Below, one piece after another: positions 44,598 through 53,004 of a stretch of DNA of 64,000 nt; the stretch's first letter is position 1; the number at the start of each line of letters is the position of its first letter. The position numbers were made by a program, and so were the translations under genes. The notes under the pieces were generated by a model. That model had not been told where the DNA came from. It saw only the letters and a program-made list of their open reading frames with translations, and searched no databases. Origin of the DNA: Alphaproteobacteria bacterium (lineage in GTDB: Bacteria > Pseudomonadota > Alphaproteobacteria > Rhodospirillales > Rhodospirillaceae); NCBI GenBank assembly GCA_003246625.1, contig QJZR01000020.1:57173-121172 (forward strand), in the 5' to 3' direction.

Positions 44598-45730
44598 TGC
44601 GCCACGTCGACGAATTCCGCGACCGCGACCTGGCGCGCCGTCTGGCCGTGACCATCGCCGCCGAGGCGCGGCCCGAACGCGACTATCTGTTCATGGAATT
44701 CTGCGGCGGCCACACCCACGCCGTCGCCCGCTATGCCATCGAGGACATGCTGCCCCCCGCCGTCCGTCTGGCGCACGGCCCCGGCTGCCCGGTTTGCGTG
44801 CTGCCCGCGGCGCGGGTGGACGCCGCCATCGCCGTCGCCGCGCGGGAAGGCGTCACCCTGTGCACCTATGGCGACGTGCTGCGCATCCCCGGCAGCCGCC
44901 GGAAAAGCCTGCTGACCGCCAAGGCGGCGGGTGCCGACGTGCGCGTCGTCTATTCCCCCACCGACGCCCTGGCCCTGGCGCAAGCCCTGCCCGAGCGGCA
45001 GGTGGTGTTCTTCGCCGTCGGCTTCGAGACCACCACGCCGCCCACCGCCTTCGTCCTGCTGGAGGCGCGCCGCCGGGACCTCGCCAACTTCTCGGTGTTC
45101 TGCAACCACGTGCTAACCCCGCCCGCCATCGCCGCCATTCTGGACGCGGCCGGGGCCTCGCCCCTGTCCGGCATTCTCGGCCCGGCGCACGTTTCCACGG
45201 TGATCGGCAGCGACGCCTTCGCCCGCTTCCCCCGCGATTACGGCATGCCGGTGGTGGTCGCGGGGTTCGAGCCCCTGGATATCCTGCAAGCGATCCTGAT
45301 GCTGGTGCGTCAGGTCAACCGGGGAACCGCTGAGATCGAGAACCAGTTCACCCGCGGCGTCGTCGCGGCGGGCAACCGCATCGCCCTCGACCTGATGGCG
45401 CAGGTCTTCGAAACGCGGGACAGCTTCGCATGGCGGGGCCTGGGCTTCCTGCCGCGCAGCGCCCTGCGCCCGCGCCCCGAGTTCGCCGCCTGGGACGCCG
45501 AAAAGCGATTCCCCCTGCCCGACGCGGCGGCGGAGGAAACCCACTCCGCCTGCGCCTGCGCCGAAATTCTGCGCGGCCGCGCCCGCCCCGCCGATTGCCG
45601 CCTGTTCGGCACCGCCTGCACCCCCGACACCCCGATGGGGGCGTGCATGGTCTCGTCGGAGGGCGCCTGCGCCGCCGAATGGGCCTATGGCCGCGCCCGC
45701 CGCGCCGCAACCGGAAGGACACCGGCATGA
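44594..45730 (+). CDS. hypD: Hydrogenase Fe(CN)2CO assembly protein HypD
   Basis: 378 residues. The redox and iron-binding Cys motifs are present: FMEFCGGHTH, HGPGCPVCVLP, and the C-terminal [4Fe-4S] set beginning CTPDTPMGACMVSSEGAC. GFETTTPPTAF is another family mark. It assembles the Fe(CN)2CO unit with HypC. Start 44594 (overlapping the hypC stop) or 44597. It ends with an ATGA overlap to hypE. Confidence 0.94.
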   Translation: MMRHVDEFRDRDLARRLAVTIAAEARPERDYLFMEFCGGHTHAVARYAIEDMLPPAVRLAHGPGCPVCVLPAARVDAAIAVAAREGVTLCTYGDVLRIPGSRRKSLLTAKAAGADVRVVYSPTDALALAQALPERQVVFFAVGFETTTPPTAFVLLEARRRDLANFSVFCNHVLTPPAIAAILDAAGASPLSGILGPAHVSTVIGSDAFARFPRDYGMPVVVAGFEPLDILQAILMLVRQVNRGTAEIENQFTRGVVAAGNRIALDLMAQVFETRDSFAWRGLGFLPRSALRPRPEFAAWDAEKRFPLPDAAAEETHSACACAEILRGRARPADCRLFGTACTPDTPMGACMVSSEGACAAEWAYGRARRAATGRTPA

Positions 45731-46770
45731 CCAGACGCCTTTCCGGCCCGCCGATCGATTGGGAAAACGGCCGCGTCGACCTCTCCCACGGCAGCGGCGG
45801 CCGCGCCATGGCGCAACTGGTCGACGGCCTGTTCGTCGCCGCCTTCGACAACGACCTCTTGCGCCAAGGCAACGACCAAGCGGAATTCCCGGTGGATGCC
45901 GGGCGCATGGTGATGACCACCGACAGCTACGTCATCTCTCCCCTGTTCTTCCCCGGCGGCGACATCGGCTCGCTGGCGGTGCACGGCACGGTCAACGATG
46001 TCGCCATGGCGGGGGCGGTGCCGGTGGCCCTTTCCGCCGGTTTCATCCTGGAGGAAGGCTTGCCGCTGGCCGACCTGCGCCGCATCGTGCTGTCCATGGC
46101 GCGGGCCGCCCGCGAGGCCGGGGTGCCCATCGTCACCGGCGACACCAAGGTGGTGGAACGCGGCAAGGGCGACGGCGTGTTCATCAACACCGCGGGAATC
46201 GGCCGGGTGCCGCCCGGCGTCTCGGTGGGCGGCGACCGCGCCCGCCCCGGCCACGCCATCCTGGTCAACGGCAGCATCGGCGACCACGGCATCGCCGTGC
46301 TCAGCCAGCGGGAGAGCCTGGGCTTCGAAACCTCGCTGGTCTCGGACTCGGCGGCGCTGCACGGTCTGGTCGCCGACATGGTGGCGGCGGTGCCGAACCT
46401 CGCCTGCCTGCGCGACCCGACGCGCGGCGGCCTGGCCACCACCCTCAACGAACTCGCCACCCAGTCCGGCGTCGGCATGACCATCCGCGAGGACGCCATC
46501 CCCCTGAAACCCGAGGTGCGCGCCGCCTGCGAACTCTTGGGCCTCGACCCCCTCTACGCGGCGAACGAGGGCAAGCTGATCGCCATCTGCCCCGGCGAAC
46601 GGGCAAACCACCTGCTGGCAACGATGCGCGCCCACCCATTGGGCCGCGAGGCGGCGATCGTCGGCCAGGTGGTCGAGGACCCGGACTGCCTGGTGGTGAT
46701 GGAAACCCAGTTCGGCGGACGACGCATCCTCGACTGGCTGGCCGGCATCCAACTGCCGCGCATCTGTTAG
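45727..46770 (+). CDS. hypE: Hydrogenase maturation protein HypE
   Basis: 347 residues, PurM-like fold. It has LSHGSGGRAMAQLV, TTDSYVISPLFFPGGDIG, GTVNDVAMAGA, TGDTKVVERGKGDG and the C-terminal PRIC whose terminal Cys becomes the thiocyanate donor for the iron ligands. It dehydrates the carbamoyl group delivered by HypF. Last gene of the plus-strand operon; a shortened hypF lies beyond on the opposite strand. Confidence 0.95.
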   Translation: MTRRLSGPPIDWENGRVDLSHGSGGRAMAQLVDGLFVAAFDNDLLRQGNDQAEFPVDAGRMVMTTDSYVISPLFFPGGDIGSLAVHGTVNDVAMAGAVPVALSAGFILEEGLPLADLRRIVLSMARAAREAGVPIVTGDTKVVERGKGDGVFINTAGIGRVPPGVSVGGDRARPGHAILVNGSIGDHGIAVLSQRESLGFETSLVSDSAALHGLVADMVAAVPNLACLRDPTRGGLATTLNELATQSGVGMTIREDAIPLKPEVRAACELLGLDPLYAANEGKLIAICPGERANHLLATMRAHPLGREAAIVGQVVEDPDCLVVMETQFGGRRILDWLAGIQLPRIC

Positions 46771-46934
46771 AAAATAAAACGTTGCGAAGGGCCTTGGGCC
46801 CTTCGCGCATCCCATTCCTTTTTTCGCCGCGTCAGCGGCAATCGACCATCACGCGGCGTGAAGGGTTTATCGCGCTACGCGCAAAAACCTTACGAATGGG
46901 GTGCGCGAGGGGGCCGAGCCCCCTCGCAAGGTTT
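46771..46934. repeat. Convergent terminator hairpins from the dispersed repeat family (copy C)
   Basis: Between hypE (plus) and the hypF-like gene (minus) lie two perfect 10-bp hairpins: GCGAAGGGCC-TTG-GGCCCTTCGC (46784-46806), followed by GCGCATCCCATTCC, and GCGAGGGGGC-CGA-GCCCCCTCGC (46905-46927), whose minus strand continues GCACCCCATTC. Both match the repeat at 16390-16425. TTATCGCGCTACGCGC (46868-46883) also matches that copy. One copy faces each converging gene, as expected for terminators. Confidence 0.75.
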
Positions 46935-48029
46935 TCAACTTTCCTTTCCCGCGACCGCCCGCGCGGCAATCCACGCCTGACCGAAGCTGACGCAGGGGTC
47001 GCCCGGCGGCAGCGCGCGGTGCAACAGCGGCGAGAGCCCCTTTTCCCGCAGCGCCGCGACCAGTCCTTCGCGCAGCACCCGGTTGAGGAAGCACCCACCG
47101 CTGAGGCCGACGGTGGAGAGGCCGGTTTGCGCCGCGCCCCAGGCGGCCAGATCGGCCAGACCGGCGACCAGGGTGCCGTGGAAGGCATCCGCCCCGTCCG
47201 CCTCCTCCATGGCGGAGAGGCGGTCGAGCAGCGGCAGGAAGTCCAGCACGCCGTCGGTCAGGGTCCAACCGCCGGAGAGAGCGCGCGGCGAACGCACCAT
47301 CGCTTCCAGCGCCATCGGCGCCTCGCCTTCGAAACGCGCCACCGGCACCACGCCCAACAGGCCGCAGGCGGCATCGAACAGCCGTCCGGCGCTGCTGGTC
47401 GGCGGACTGTTGAGGCCACGTTCGAGAATCCGTTCCAGCATCGCTGCGTGCGGTTGCGCGGCGAAGCGCCCGGCGATTTCCGCCCCCCGGCCCAGGCGAT
47501 GCAACGCCGCCGCCGCCATCCGCCAGGGTTCGCGCGCCGCGATGTCGCCGCCCGGCTGGGGCAGATGCGCCAGGTGCCCGATGCGGCGATAGGACGCGCC
47601 CGCCACCGCCAGCAGCTCGCCGCCCCAGCTTTCCCCGCCCGGCCCCAGGCCGAAGCCGTCGAGCGCCAGGCCGAGCAGCGGTTCCATGTGGCCGTTCTCC
47701 GCCGCTACCGCCGCGACGTGGGCATGATGGTGCTGCACCGCCAGGGTGGGCACCCCCAGGGACCGCGCCAGACGGGTGGAGGGGAAATCCGGATGCAGGT
47801 CGTGCGCCGCCAGCAACGGGACCGCCCCCAAACGGCCTTGCATCGCCGCCAGGGCCGCCCGATAGACGGCCAGATTGTCCGGCTCGCCCAGGTCGCCCGC
47901 CACCGCGGAAACCCAGGCGGCGCGCCCGTTCATCGCGGTGACCGTGGCCTTAAGGAAGGCCCCCAAGCCCAGCACCGGCGGCACCGCCTCCGGCAGGGAA
48001 TATTCGCCGATACCGTCCCGCCCGCTCAT
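46935..48029 (-). CDS. hypF: HypF-like carbamoyltransferase, Kae1-like C-terminal domain only
   Basis: 364 residues that align with only the C-terminal half of HypF (normally about 750 residues). The Kae1/TsaD-like elements are present: VQHHHAHVAAVAAENG (metal-binding His), ALDGFGLGPGGESWGGELL, GRLFDAACGLLG and LSGGCFLNRVL. The N-terminal acylphosphatase, zinc-finger and YrdC-like domains, which hydrolyse and adenylate carbamoyl phosphate, are missing, and no remnant is readable upstream. It may work with a separate N-terminal protein or with a full HypF elsewhere. Shortened HypF proteins are known in some hydrogenase loci. Confidence 0.85.
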   Translation of the reverse strand: MSGRDGIGEYSLPEAVPPVLGLGAFLKATVTAMNGRAAWVSAVAGDLGEPDNLAVYRAALAAMQGRLGAVPLLAAHDLHPDFPSTRLARSLGVPTLAVQHHHAHVAAVAAENGHMEPLLGLALDGFGLGPGGESWGGELLAVAGASYRRIGHLAHLPQPGGDIAAREPWRMAAAALHRLGRGAEIAGRFAAQPHAAMLERILERGLNSPPTSSAGRLFDAACGLLGVVPVARFEGEAPMALEAMVRSPRALSGGWTLTDGVLDFLPLLDRLSAMEEADGADAFHGTLVAGLADLAAWGAAQTGLSTVGLSGGCFLNRVLREGLVAALREKGLSPLLHRALPPGDPCVSFGQAWIAARAVAGKES

Positions 48030-48117
48030 CGCGCACCCATCGCCCTATTGTCCTTGCCGGACTTTACCGGCCGGGGAAAAGGCGAGGAAGCGGAAACCAG
48101 CTCGCGGGCTGGCCCAC

Positions 48118-48165
48118 CGCCATACAAAAAGCCGAGCCCATTCGGACTCGGCTTTTTGTATGGCG
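48118..48165. terminator. Long inverted repeat (19-bp arms), terminator-like
   Basis: CGCCATACAAAAAGCCGAG (48118-48136) is repeated exactly in inverse orientation at 48147-48165, with a 10-nt loop. The inner stem GCCGAG/CTCGGC flanked by A5/T5 is a bidirectional intrinsic terminator. Its right arm runs into a tRNA-Ser-like 3' end, so it may be the original terminator of that tRNA gene. Confidence 0.7.
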
Positions 48166-48174
48166 GAGAGGGTG
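48161..48174 (-). other. Possible tRNA-Ser 3'-end fragment (attachment site)
   Basis: Read on the minus strand this is CACCCTCTCCGCCA, the acceptor-stem end typical of bacterial tRNA-Ser including CCA, followed at once by the terminator hairpin. The T-arm and the rest of the tRNA are absent upstream. A tyrosine integrase gene starts 175 bp away. This is what one end of an element integrated at a tRNA 3' end looks like; the intact tRNA would then be at the right end, outside the window. The match is short, so the call is tentative. Confidence 0.45.
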
Positions 48175-48188
48175 TCCTCCATAGTTCT

Positions 48189-48340
48189 GACCGCCAACGA
48201 TCCTGAAAGACCGCCAACGTCCACCATACCTCCCTGATAATACAAAGCTTTATATTTTTACGTCTTCCGTCGTTTTCCAACGTCCGTTAAAATCCTCATC
48301 ATGATTGTGGGTTGGTTTGGGGGTAAAATTTGTGGGTTGG
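48189..48340. repeat. Short direct repeats before the integrase gene (possible arm-type sites)
   Basis: GACCGCCAACG occurs at 48189-48199 and 48209-48219 (20-bp period). TTGTGGGTTGG occurs at 48305-48315 and 48330-48340 (25-bp period). Such pairs between the att site and int are often integrase or excisionase arm sites. Confidence 0.4.
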
Positions 48341-48348
48341 AGGCGTTT

Positions 48349-49545
48349 ATGGCGCGCGTGTCTAACAGGCTGACGGCGATGATGGTGCAGAAGCTGAAGG
48401 AAAAGGGCCGTTACGGCGATGGCGACGGGCTTTACCTCCAAGTCGGACCGACGGGGCGAAAGAGCTGGTTGTTTCGCTATACCCGCCACGGAAAAGCCCG
48501 CGAAATGGGTTTGGGGGCGTTGAATGCGATGTCCCTCGCGGATGCCCGGGGCGCTGCCGCTTCCGCCCGCCACATGCTGGCCATCGGCGTCGATCCCCTC
48601 GAAGCGCGGACGACCGAGCGGGAACGCCAAAGGGCCGAGGCTTGCAGCGGCATAACCTTCTCCGAATGCGCGGCAGCTTATATTGAGGCGAACAAATCCG
48701 GATGGCGTAGCGAAAAGCACGCAGCGCAATGGTCTTCGACCATCAAGACCTATGTCGAACCCGTTCTCGGGAATTTACCGGTCCAGGCGATTGATTTGAA
48801 TAGAATCATGGAAGTGCTGCAACCGATCTGGACGACCAAAACGGAAACCGCCAGCCGCCTACGGGGACGCATCGAAACCATCCTGGACTGGGCCGCCGTG
48901 CAAAAATATCGCCCCGCCGAGAACCCGGCTCGCTGGAAGGGGTACCTCGACAAGCTCTTACCACCACCATCGAAAGTCCAGAAAGCCCAGCACCACCCGG
49001 CCCTACCCTACATGGAGATTGGCACCTTCATGATGGCGCTCCGCCAGCAGGACGGGAACGCCGCTCGCGCCCTAGAGCTCACCATCTTGACCGCCGCCCG
49101 TACGAGCGAAGCATTGAATGCTCAATGGGATGAGTTCGACTTGGATGCAAAGGTATGGAACATTCCCGGCGTGCGGATGAAAGCCGGAAACGATCATCGG
49201 ATCCCCTTATCCAATGCCGGAATGACCGTCCTGACCAAGATGGCCGAGGTCCGGCAGGGGACTTTTGTGTTCCCCGGACGAAAGAAGGGACAGCCGCTAA
49301 GCAATATGACACTCCTTCAGTTGCTGAAACGGATGGGGCGAGCGGACATAACGACCCATGGCTTCCGTTCGACCTTCAGGGATTGGATATCCGAGCGGAC
49401 GAACTTCTCCAACGAAGTCGCCGAGATGGCCCTAGCTCACACCATCGACAACAGGGTGGAAGCCGCCTACCGCCGGGGCGACCTGCTCGATAAGCGACGG
49501 GAGCTGATGGAGAAGTGGGGAGCTTTCTGTTCCGCTCCGGCTTGA
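48349..49545 (+). CDS. Tyrosine-type site-specific integrase (P4-like, DUF4102 N-terminus)
   Basis: 398 residues. The N-terminal arm-binding domain (KGRYGDGDGLYLQVGPTGRKSWLFRYTRHGKAREMGLG) is the DUF4102/P4 integrase type. The catalytic residues are visible: Arg in TAARTSEALNAQW, HGFRSTFRDW (H-x-x-R), LAHTIDNRVEAAYRRG with His and the nucleophile Tyr. GGAGG lies 5 nt before ATG 48349; an ATG at 48301 would add 16 odd residues. It should catalyse integration of the element at the adjacent tRNA-like site. It appears intact. Confidence 0.93.
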   Translation: MARVSNRLTAMMVQKLKEKGRYGDGDGLYLQVGPTGRKSWLFRYTRHGKAREMGLGALNAMSLADARGAAASARHMLAIGVDPLEARTTERERQRAEACSGITFSECAAAYIEANKSGWRSEKHAAQWSSTIKTYVEPVLGNLPVQAIDLNRIMEVLQPIWTTKTETASRLRGRIETILDWAAVQKYRPAENPARWKGYLDKLLPPPSKVQKAQHHPALPYMEIGTFMMALRQQDGNAARALELTILTAARTSEALNAQWDEFDLDAKVWNIPGVRMKAGNDHRIPLSNAGMTVLTKMAEVRQGTFVFPGRKKGQPLSNMTLLQLLKRMGRADITTHGFRSTFRDWISERTNFSNEVAEMALAHTIDNRVEAAYRRGDLLDKRRELMEKWGAFCSAPA

Positions 49546-49601
49546 CTCCCTGACTCTCCAGGAGGGGCGCGACCATCCAACGAGCCCCCTCCCTTGCACC
49601 C

Positions 49602-49620
49602 GGTATGAAAATATCATACC
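49602..49620. promoter_or_regulatory. Operator-like palindrome upstream of parD
   Basis: GGTATGA-AAATA-TCATACC is a perfect inverted repeat with 7-bp arms, just before the ribosome site of the antitoxin gene. Type II antitoxins with ribbon-helix-helix folds autoregulate through such sites. Confidence 0.6.
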
Positions 49621-49633
49621 TATTTGGAGGTAC

Positions 49634-49945
49634 ATGGTGATGGAGGAGCTATCAATGGCTGCCGCCGAAAAACGAACCTTCAGCCTGCCCAGCGAGCAAG
49701 CCGTTTACATCGACCGGCTTGTCGCCTCCGGCACTTATGCAACGAGCAGCGAAGTCATCCGCGCCGGTTTGCGCGCACTACAGGAACGCGACGCCGCCGT
49801 CGAGCGCTGGCTGCGCGAGGAAGTAGTCCCTGTTGCCGCCGCCATGCAAGCCGATCCGGATCGGGCCATCCCGGCGGAAACGGCTTTCAACAAAGTCCGG
49901 GCGCTTCATGCACGGCGCATGAAAGGCTCCGACGTTGACCTATAA
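49634..49945 (+). CDS. parD: ParD-family antitoxin
   Basis: Up to 103 residues. The N-terminal KRTFSLPSEQAVYIDRLVASGTYATSSEVIRAGLRALQERD is a ribbon-helix-helix DNA-binding domain of the ParD/CC2985 type; the C-terminal tail wraps the toxin. Starts at 49634, 49640 and 49655 are possible; the last has its own GGAGG at 8-nt spacing. Its end overlaps the toxin gene by 11 bp. It neutralises the toxin and represses the operon, and here probably stabilises the element. Confidence 0.87.
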   Translation: MVMEELSMAAAEKRTFSLPSEQAVYIDRLVASGTYATSSEVIRAGLRALQERDAAVERWLREEVVPVAAAMQADPDRAIPAETAFNKVRALHARRMKGSDVDL

Positions 49946-50240
49946 AGTCGTCTTCTCGCCGGAGGCGGAAAACGACCTTCTGGAGCTTTATCTGTACATC
50001 GCGGAGCAAGCCGGGGACGCCCGCGCCCTGGCCTACGTCGAACGGCTGGAACGGTACTGCAAAGGCTTCGAGGAATTCCCCGAACGCGGCACATCCCGCG
50101 ACGACCTGTTCCCCGGCCTACGCATCGTCGGCTTCGAGCACCGCGTCTCGATCGCTTTTCACGTCAACGCCGACACGGTGACCTTTGATCGCATCCTTTA
50201 CGGCGGACGAGATCTGGAGAGTTTAGCTGACGATACCTGA
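49935..50240 (+). CDS. parE: ParE/RelE-family toxin
   Basis: 101 residues from a TTG start overlapping the antitoxin's last codons. The fold markers are YKVVFSPEAENDLLELYLYIAEQAG, FPERGTSRDDLFPGLRIVGF, HRVSIAFHV and ILYGGRDLESL, typical of ParE-type toxins, many of which act on DNA gyrase. The weak start codon and overlap keep toxin translation below the antitoxin's. Confidence 0.87.
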   Translation: MTYKVVFSPEAENDLLELYLYIAEQAGDARALAYVERLERYCKGFEEFPERGTSRDDLFPGLRIVGFEHRVSIAFHVNADTVTFDRILYGGRDLESLADDT

Positions 50241-50430
50241 TCCGTCGCTCGCCGATAGCTCCCCCGCACCACTGCGCCAATCTCCGTGGCGCCCCCCCAG
50301 CCTCTACTGGGTGAACCCCGGAGCAACTGCTCAAATCGTTAATGCGACCCATGCAGCAGTCCGCACCTTGAGGTTGCGCGACGAATGCTGCACACTGCAT
50401 TAAATTTGGCTGAACGATTGGTCACATCCC

Positions 50431-52239
50431 ATGTGGGCGGACGTCGACGCAACACTAGATTTTCTGAACTACTCTGAGGTTGCCGAACTCACGACTGATT
50501 TGCTCCGCAACAAGCGAATGCTGCCAGTCTCCATCGGGATTTTCGGCACTTGGGGAACAGGAAAATCCACGCTACTCAACCTCATTGAAGGGCAATTAAA
50601 TACCGGGACATCGGGGGACGATTTTATAGTCGTCCGCTTTGACGCTTGGTTATATCAGGGATACGACGATGCCCGTGCGGCACTAATGGAAGTTATCTCT
50701 GCCACCCTATTAACAGCTGCGGGTAACGACGAATCTCTGGTGGAAAAGGCCACAAAGCTCCTAGGGCGCGTTAATAAAATCCGGCTTCTGGGCTTGGCTG
50801 CTGAGGGGGGCGCCGCAATGATAGGGGTCCCCACCTTCGGATTTCTAAATAAGGGGATCGGGGCAATTGCCGATCTAATTAGCGGGGACGGTGACATTGA
50901 CGATGTCGATGAACTTAAAGGCGCAGCCAGGGACATCCAAGACAAGACAAAAGGCCTTATAGAAACTGAGAAGAAACGAACACCACCAAGAGAAATCGCC
51001 GCATTCAGAGAGGAATTTGGCGACATACTTGAAAATTTAGGCAAAACCCTAGTTGTTTTCGTGGACAACATCGATAGGTGCTCACCAAAACAAGCAATAC
51101 ACACGCTCGAAGCACTCCGTCTATTTTTATTTCTACAAAATACCGCGTTCGTCGTTGCCGCCGATGAGGAGATGGTGCGTGGCTCTGTAGCCGCTCACTT
51201 CAAGGATATCAATGAACGCCACATCACGGACTATCTGGATAAACTCATTCAGGTACCTGTTCGGGTCCCACGTGTGGGGGTTCAGGAAATCCGCGCGTAC
51301 ATGTTCTTACTCTTCGCGGACGCGGCCGGTCTTGACTCTTCTGTGATCGAGGGCCTGCGACGAGGCCTAGAAGGTAGCATCCAAAAATCCTGGAAAGACG
51401 AGCCCCTCAGTAGGAAGGATGCACTGGCCCTACTAAGCGGCAAGGCAACCGAGGAGTTGGAAACGGCTTTCGAGATCGCCGACAGACTGGCTCCTATCCT
51501 CGCCAACTCCTCTGCCGTTCAAGGCAATCCTCGAATTGTGAAGAGAATGTTGAATGTGGTTCGCATGCGAACCCGTTTGGCGCGACGCCGAGAAATGTCA
51601 TTGGATGAAGCACTCATTGCTAAGCTAGCTCTTTTCGAACGATGCACGGACGCAGGTGCGGTCGCCGCGCTGTACAGGACCATTCAGGAAGGCAACGACG
51701 GAAAGTCAATTCTTCTACAAACGCTCGAGACCGCCTCGACAGAAGCCACCTCATTCAAAAATGCTTATCCAGACGAGTGGCCCCAGAAACACTTCGATTT
51801 CGTTCGGGAGTGGATGCTTCTTGAACCCAAATTGGCTGACGTCGACCTACGTCCCGCTGTGTATTTGAGCCGAGAAACTGTTCCCATCCGCGCCATGAGG
51901 GGGGGAATGTCCAAGAGAGCGGCAGAGGCCCTAAAGCTGCTAATAAACGCCCCGAGCATTAACTCCCAAGCACCCCGCATTGCACTTCAAGCCATGGATC
52001 GCACGGAAGCAGTTTCAGTGATGGAAGCCCTTCTTGCCGAAATGAGGAAGGTTGCTGATTGGGTCAACCAACCACCCGGCTGGCATGGCGCGCTTATTCT
52101 CGCTGAAACGGCTCCCGAAACTGCCGAGCTTTTGGCTCGCCTGATTCGCAATGTGAATGGAACAAAGCTTAAGCCATGGCTGAGAGCCTCATTGAAGAGA
52201 GCACCTTGGTGGGACGAGCAACGAGAGAGGACTAAATAA
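50431..52239 (+). CDS. qatA: QatA, KAP-family P-loop ATPase of the Qat anti-phage system
   Basis: 602 residues. Walker A is GIFGTWGTGKSTLLN (about residues 36-50), Walker B is LVVFVDNIDRCSPKQ, and DYLDKLIQVPVRVP lies in the sensor region. This is the KAP NTPase layout. A hydrophobic stretch (LLGLAAEGGAAMIGVPTFGFL, inside the ATPase insert) may contact membrane. The identity rests on the complete order QatA-QatB-QatC-QatD with 0-4-bp junctions, the published anti-phage operon. GC content is lower than in the flanking chromosome. It starts about 190 bp after parE in an untranslated leader without other genes. Confidence 0.92.
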   Translation: MWADVDATLDFLNYSEVAELTTDLLRNKRMLPVSIGIFGTWGTGKSTLLNLIEGQLNTGTSGDDFIVVRFDAWLYQGYDDARAALMEVISATLLTAAGNDESLVEKATKLLGRVNKIRLLGLAAEGGAAMIGVPTFGFLNKGIGAIADLISGDGDIDDVDELKGAARDIQDKTKGLIETEKKRTPPREIAAFREEFGDILENLGKTLVVFVDNIDRCSPKQAIHTLEALRLFLFLQNTAFVVAADEEMVRGSVAAHFKDINERHITDYLDKLIQVPVRVPRVGVQEIRAYMFLLFADAAGLDSSVIEGLRRGLEGSIQKSWKDEPLSRKDALALLSGKATEELETAFEIADRLAPILANSSAVQGNPRIVKRMLNVVRMRTRLARRREMSLDEALIAKLALFERCTDAGAVAALYRTIQEGNDGKSILLQTLETASTEATSFKNAYPDEWPQKHFDFVREWMLLEPKLADVDLRPAVYLSRETVPIRAMRGGMSKRAAEALKLLINAPSINSQAPRIALQAMDRTEAVSVMEALLAEMRKVADWVNQPPGWHGALILAETAPETAELLARLIRNVNGTKLKPWLRASLKRAPWWDEQRERTK

Positions 52240-53004
52240 ATGGGGACTTCTGCGTCAAGTAAGGGGACGCCCGGTAAGGCCCCCATGGTTCCATCGTGGG
52301 CGGACACAGATGGCCAGGGGAGCGGCCCCCCACCTGCACCCGCGCGGTTCCGACCATTCAGGACCGCGATGGGCAAAGCGGTCCGTGGGGGAGGGGACCA
52401 AGATGGTTTTCGAAAGGCTCTAGGCCATTACGCTCGGAGAAGCACAGGTGGTGTAGGCCAAGGACCACGCAGATTTGGGGCCATGCTGGCGAGTGGCGCT
52501 GCCCTCTTCAGCTCCATCAATGATCTGCGGAATGGTGGCACGGGGACGGCTTACGCCGGCATCGATTTATCAGCCCTAAACGGAAGTGATACTGATAGAG
52601 CCATTCAAACCATCATTGATGCTTTGGTCCCAGACAATGGGGATGCGGATAAAATCCGCGCGGCGATGCAAATGGCACTTGCGGATGCGCTAGTCGGAAT
52701 CAGTGATTTTGATTTCTCTCGAATTACTGATGACGTGCTCATCGCAATGATGCTGGCTTACGTGCGTGAGTGCGTATTCCTCCAAGTGATCGCTGACTCG
52801 GCCAGCGCCTTCGAGAAAGCAAGCTCTGGAGCTCAAGCAGAAGAAGCTGAACGAGCGTTACATGCACTGGTAAGGGCTGTGGTCGACCAGGAGATGCGCC
52901 CATTGTTCGACGGGGATCTGAGGACGACATCACGCGCCGCAATCGAAGCTGTTCAACAGCGAGCGGTCGAGGGCGTTTGGTCAGAGTGGGAGGGATACGA
53001 ATGA
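52240..53004 (+). CDS. qatB: QatB, Qat anti-phage system component
   Basis: 254 residues. The N terminus is Gly/Pro/Ser-rich and probably disordered (GTSASSKGTPGKAPMVPSWADTD), the form typical of QatB. A helical domain follows (GFRKALGHYARRSTGGVGQGPRRFG) and a long C-terminal helical region that includes ALVRAVVDQEMRPLFDG. No enzymatic motif is visible; its biochemical role is not known. It begins directly after the qatA stop and overlaps qatC by 4 bp. Confidence 0.88.
   Translation: MGTSASSKGTPGKAPMVPSWADTDGQGSGPPPAPARFRPFRTAMGKAVRGGGDQDGFRKALGHYARRSTGGVGQGPRRFGAMLASGAALFSSINDLRNGGTGTAYAGIDLSALNGSDTDRAIQTIIDALVPDNGDADKIRAAMQMALADALVGISDFDFSRITDDVLIAMMLAYVRECVFLQVIADSASAFEKASSGAQAEEAERALHALVRAVVDQEMRPLFDGDLRTTSRAAIEAVQQRAVEGVWSEWEGYE

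Noticed and set aside
48118..48174. Intact tRNA gene next to the integrase
   Set aside because: Only the acceptor-stem end can be read; no anticodon arm, D-arm or T-arm can be folded on either side.
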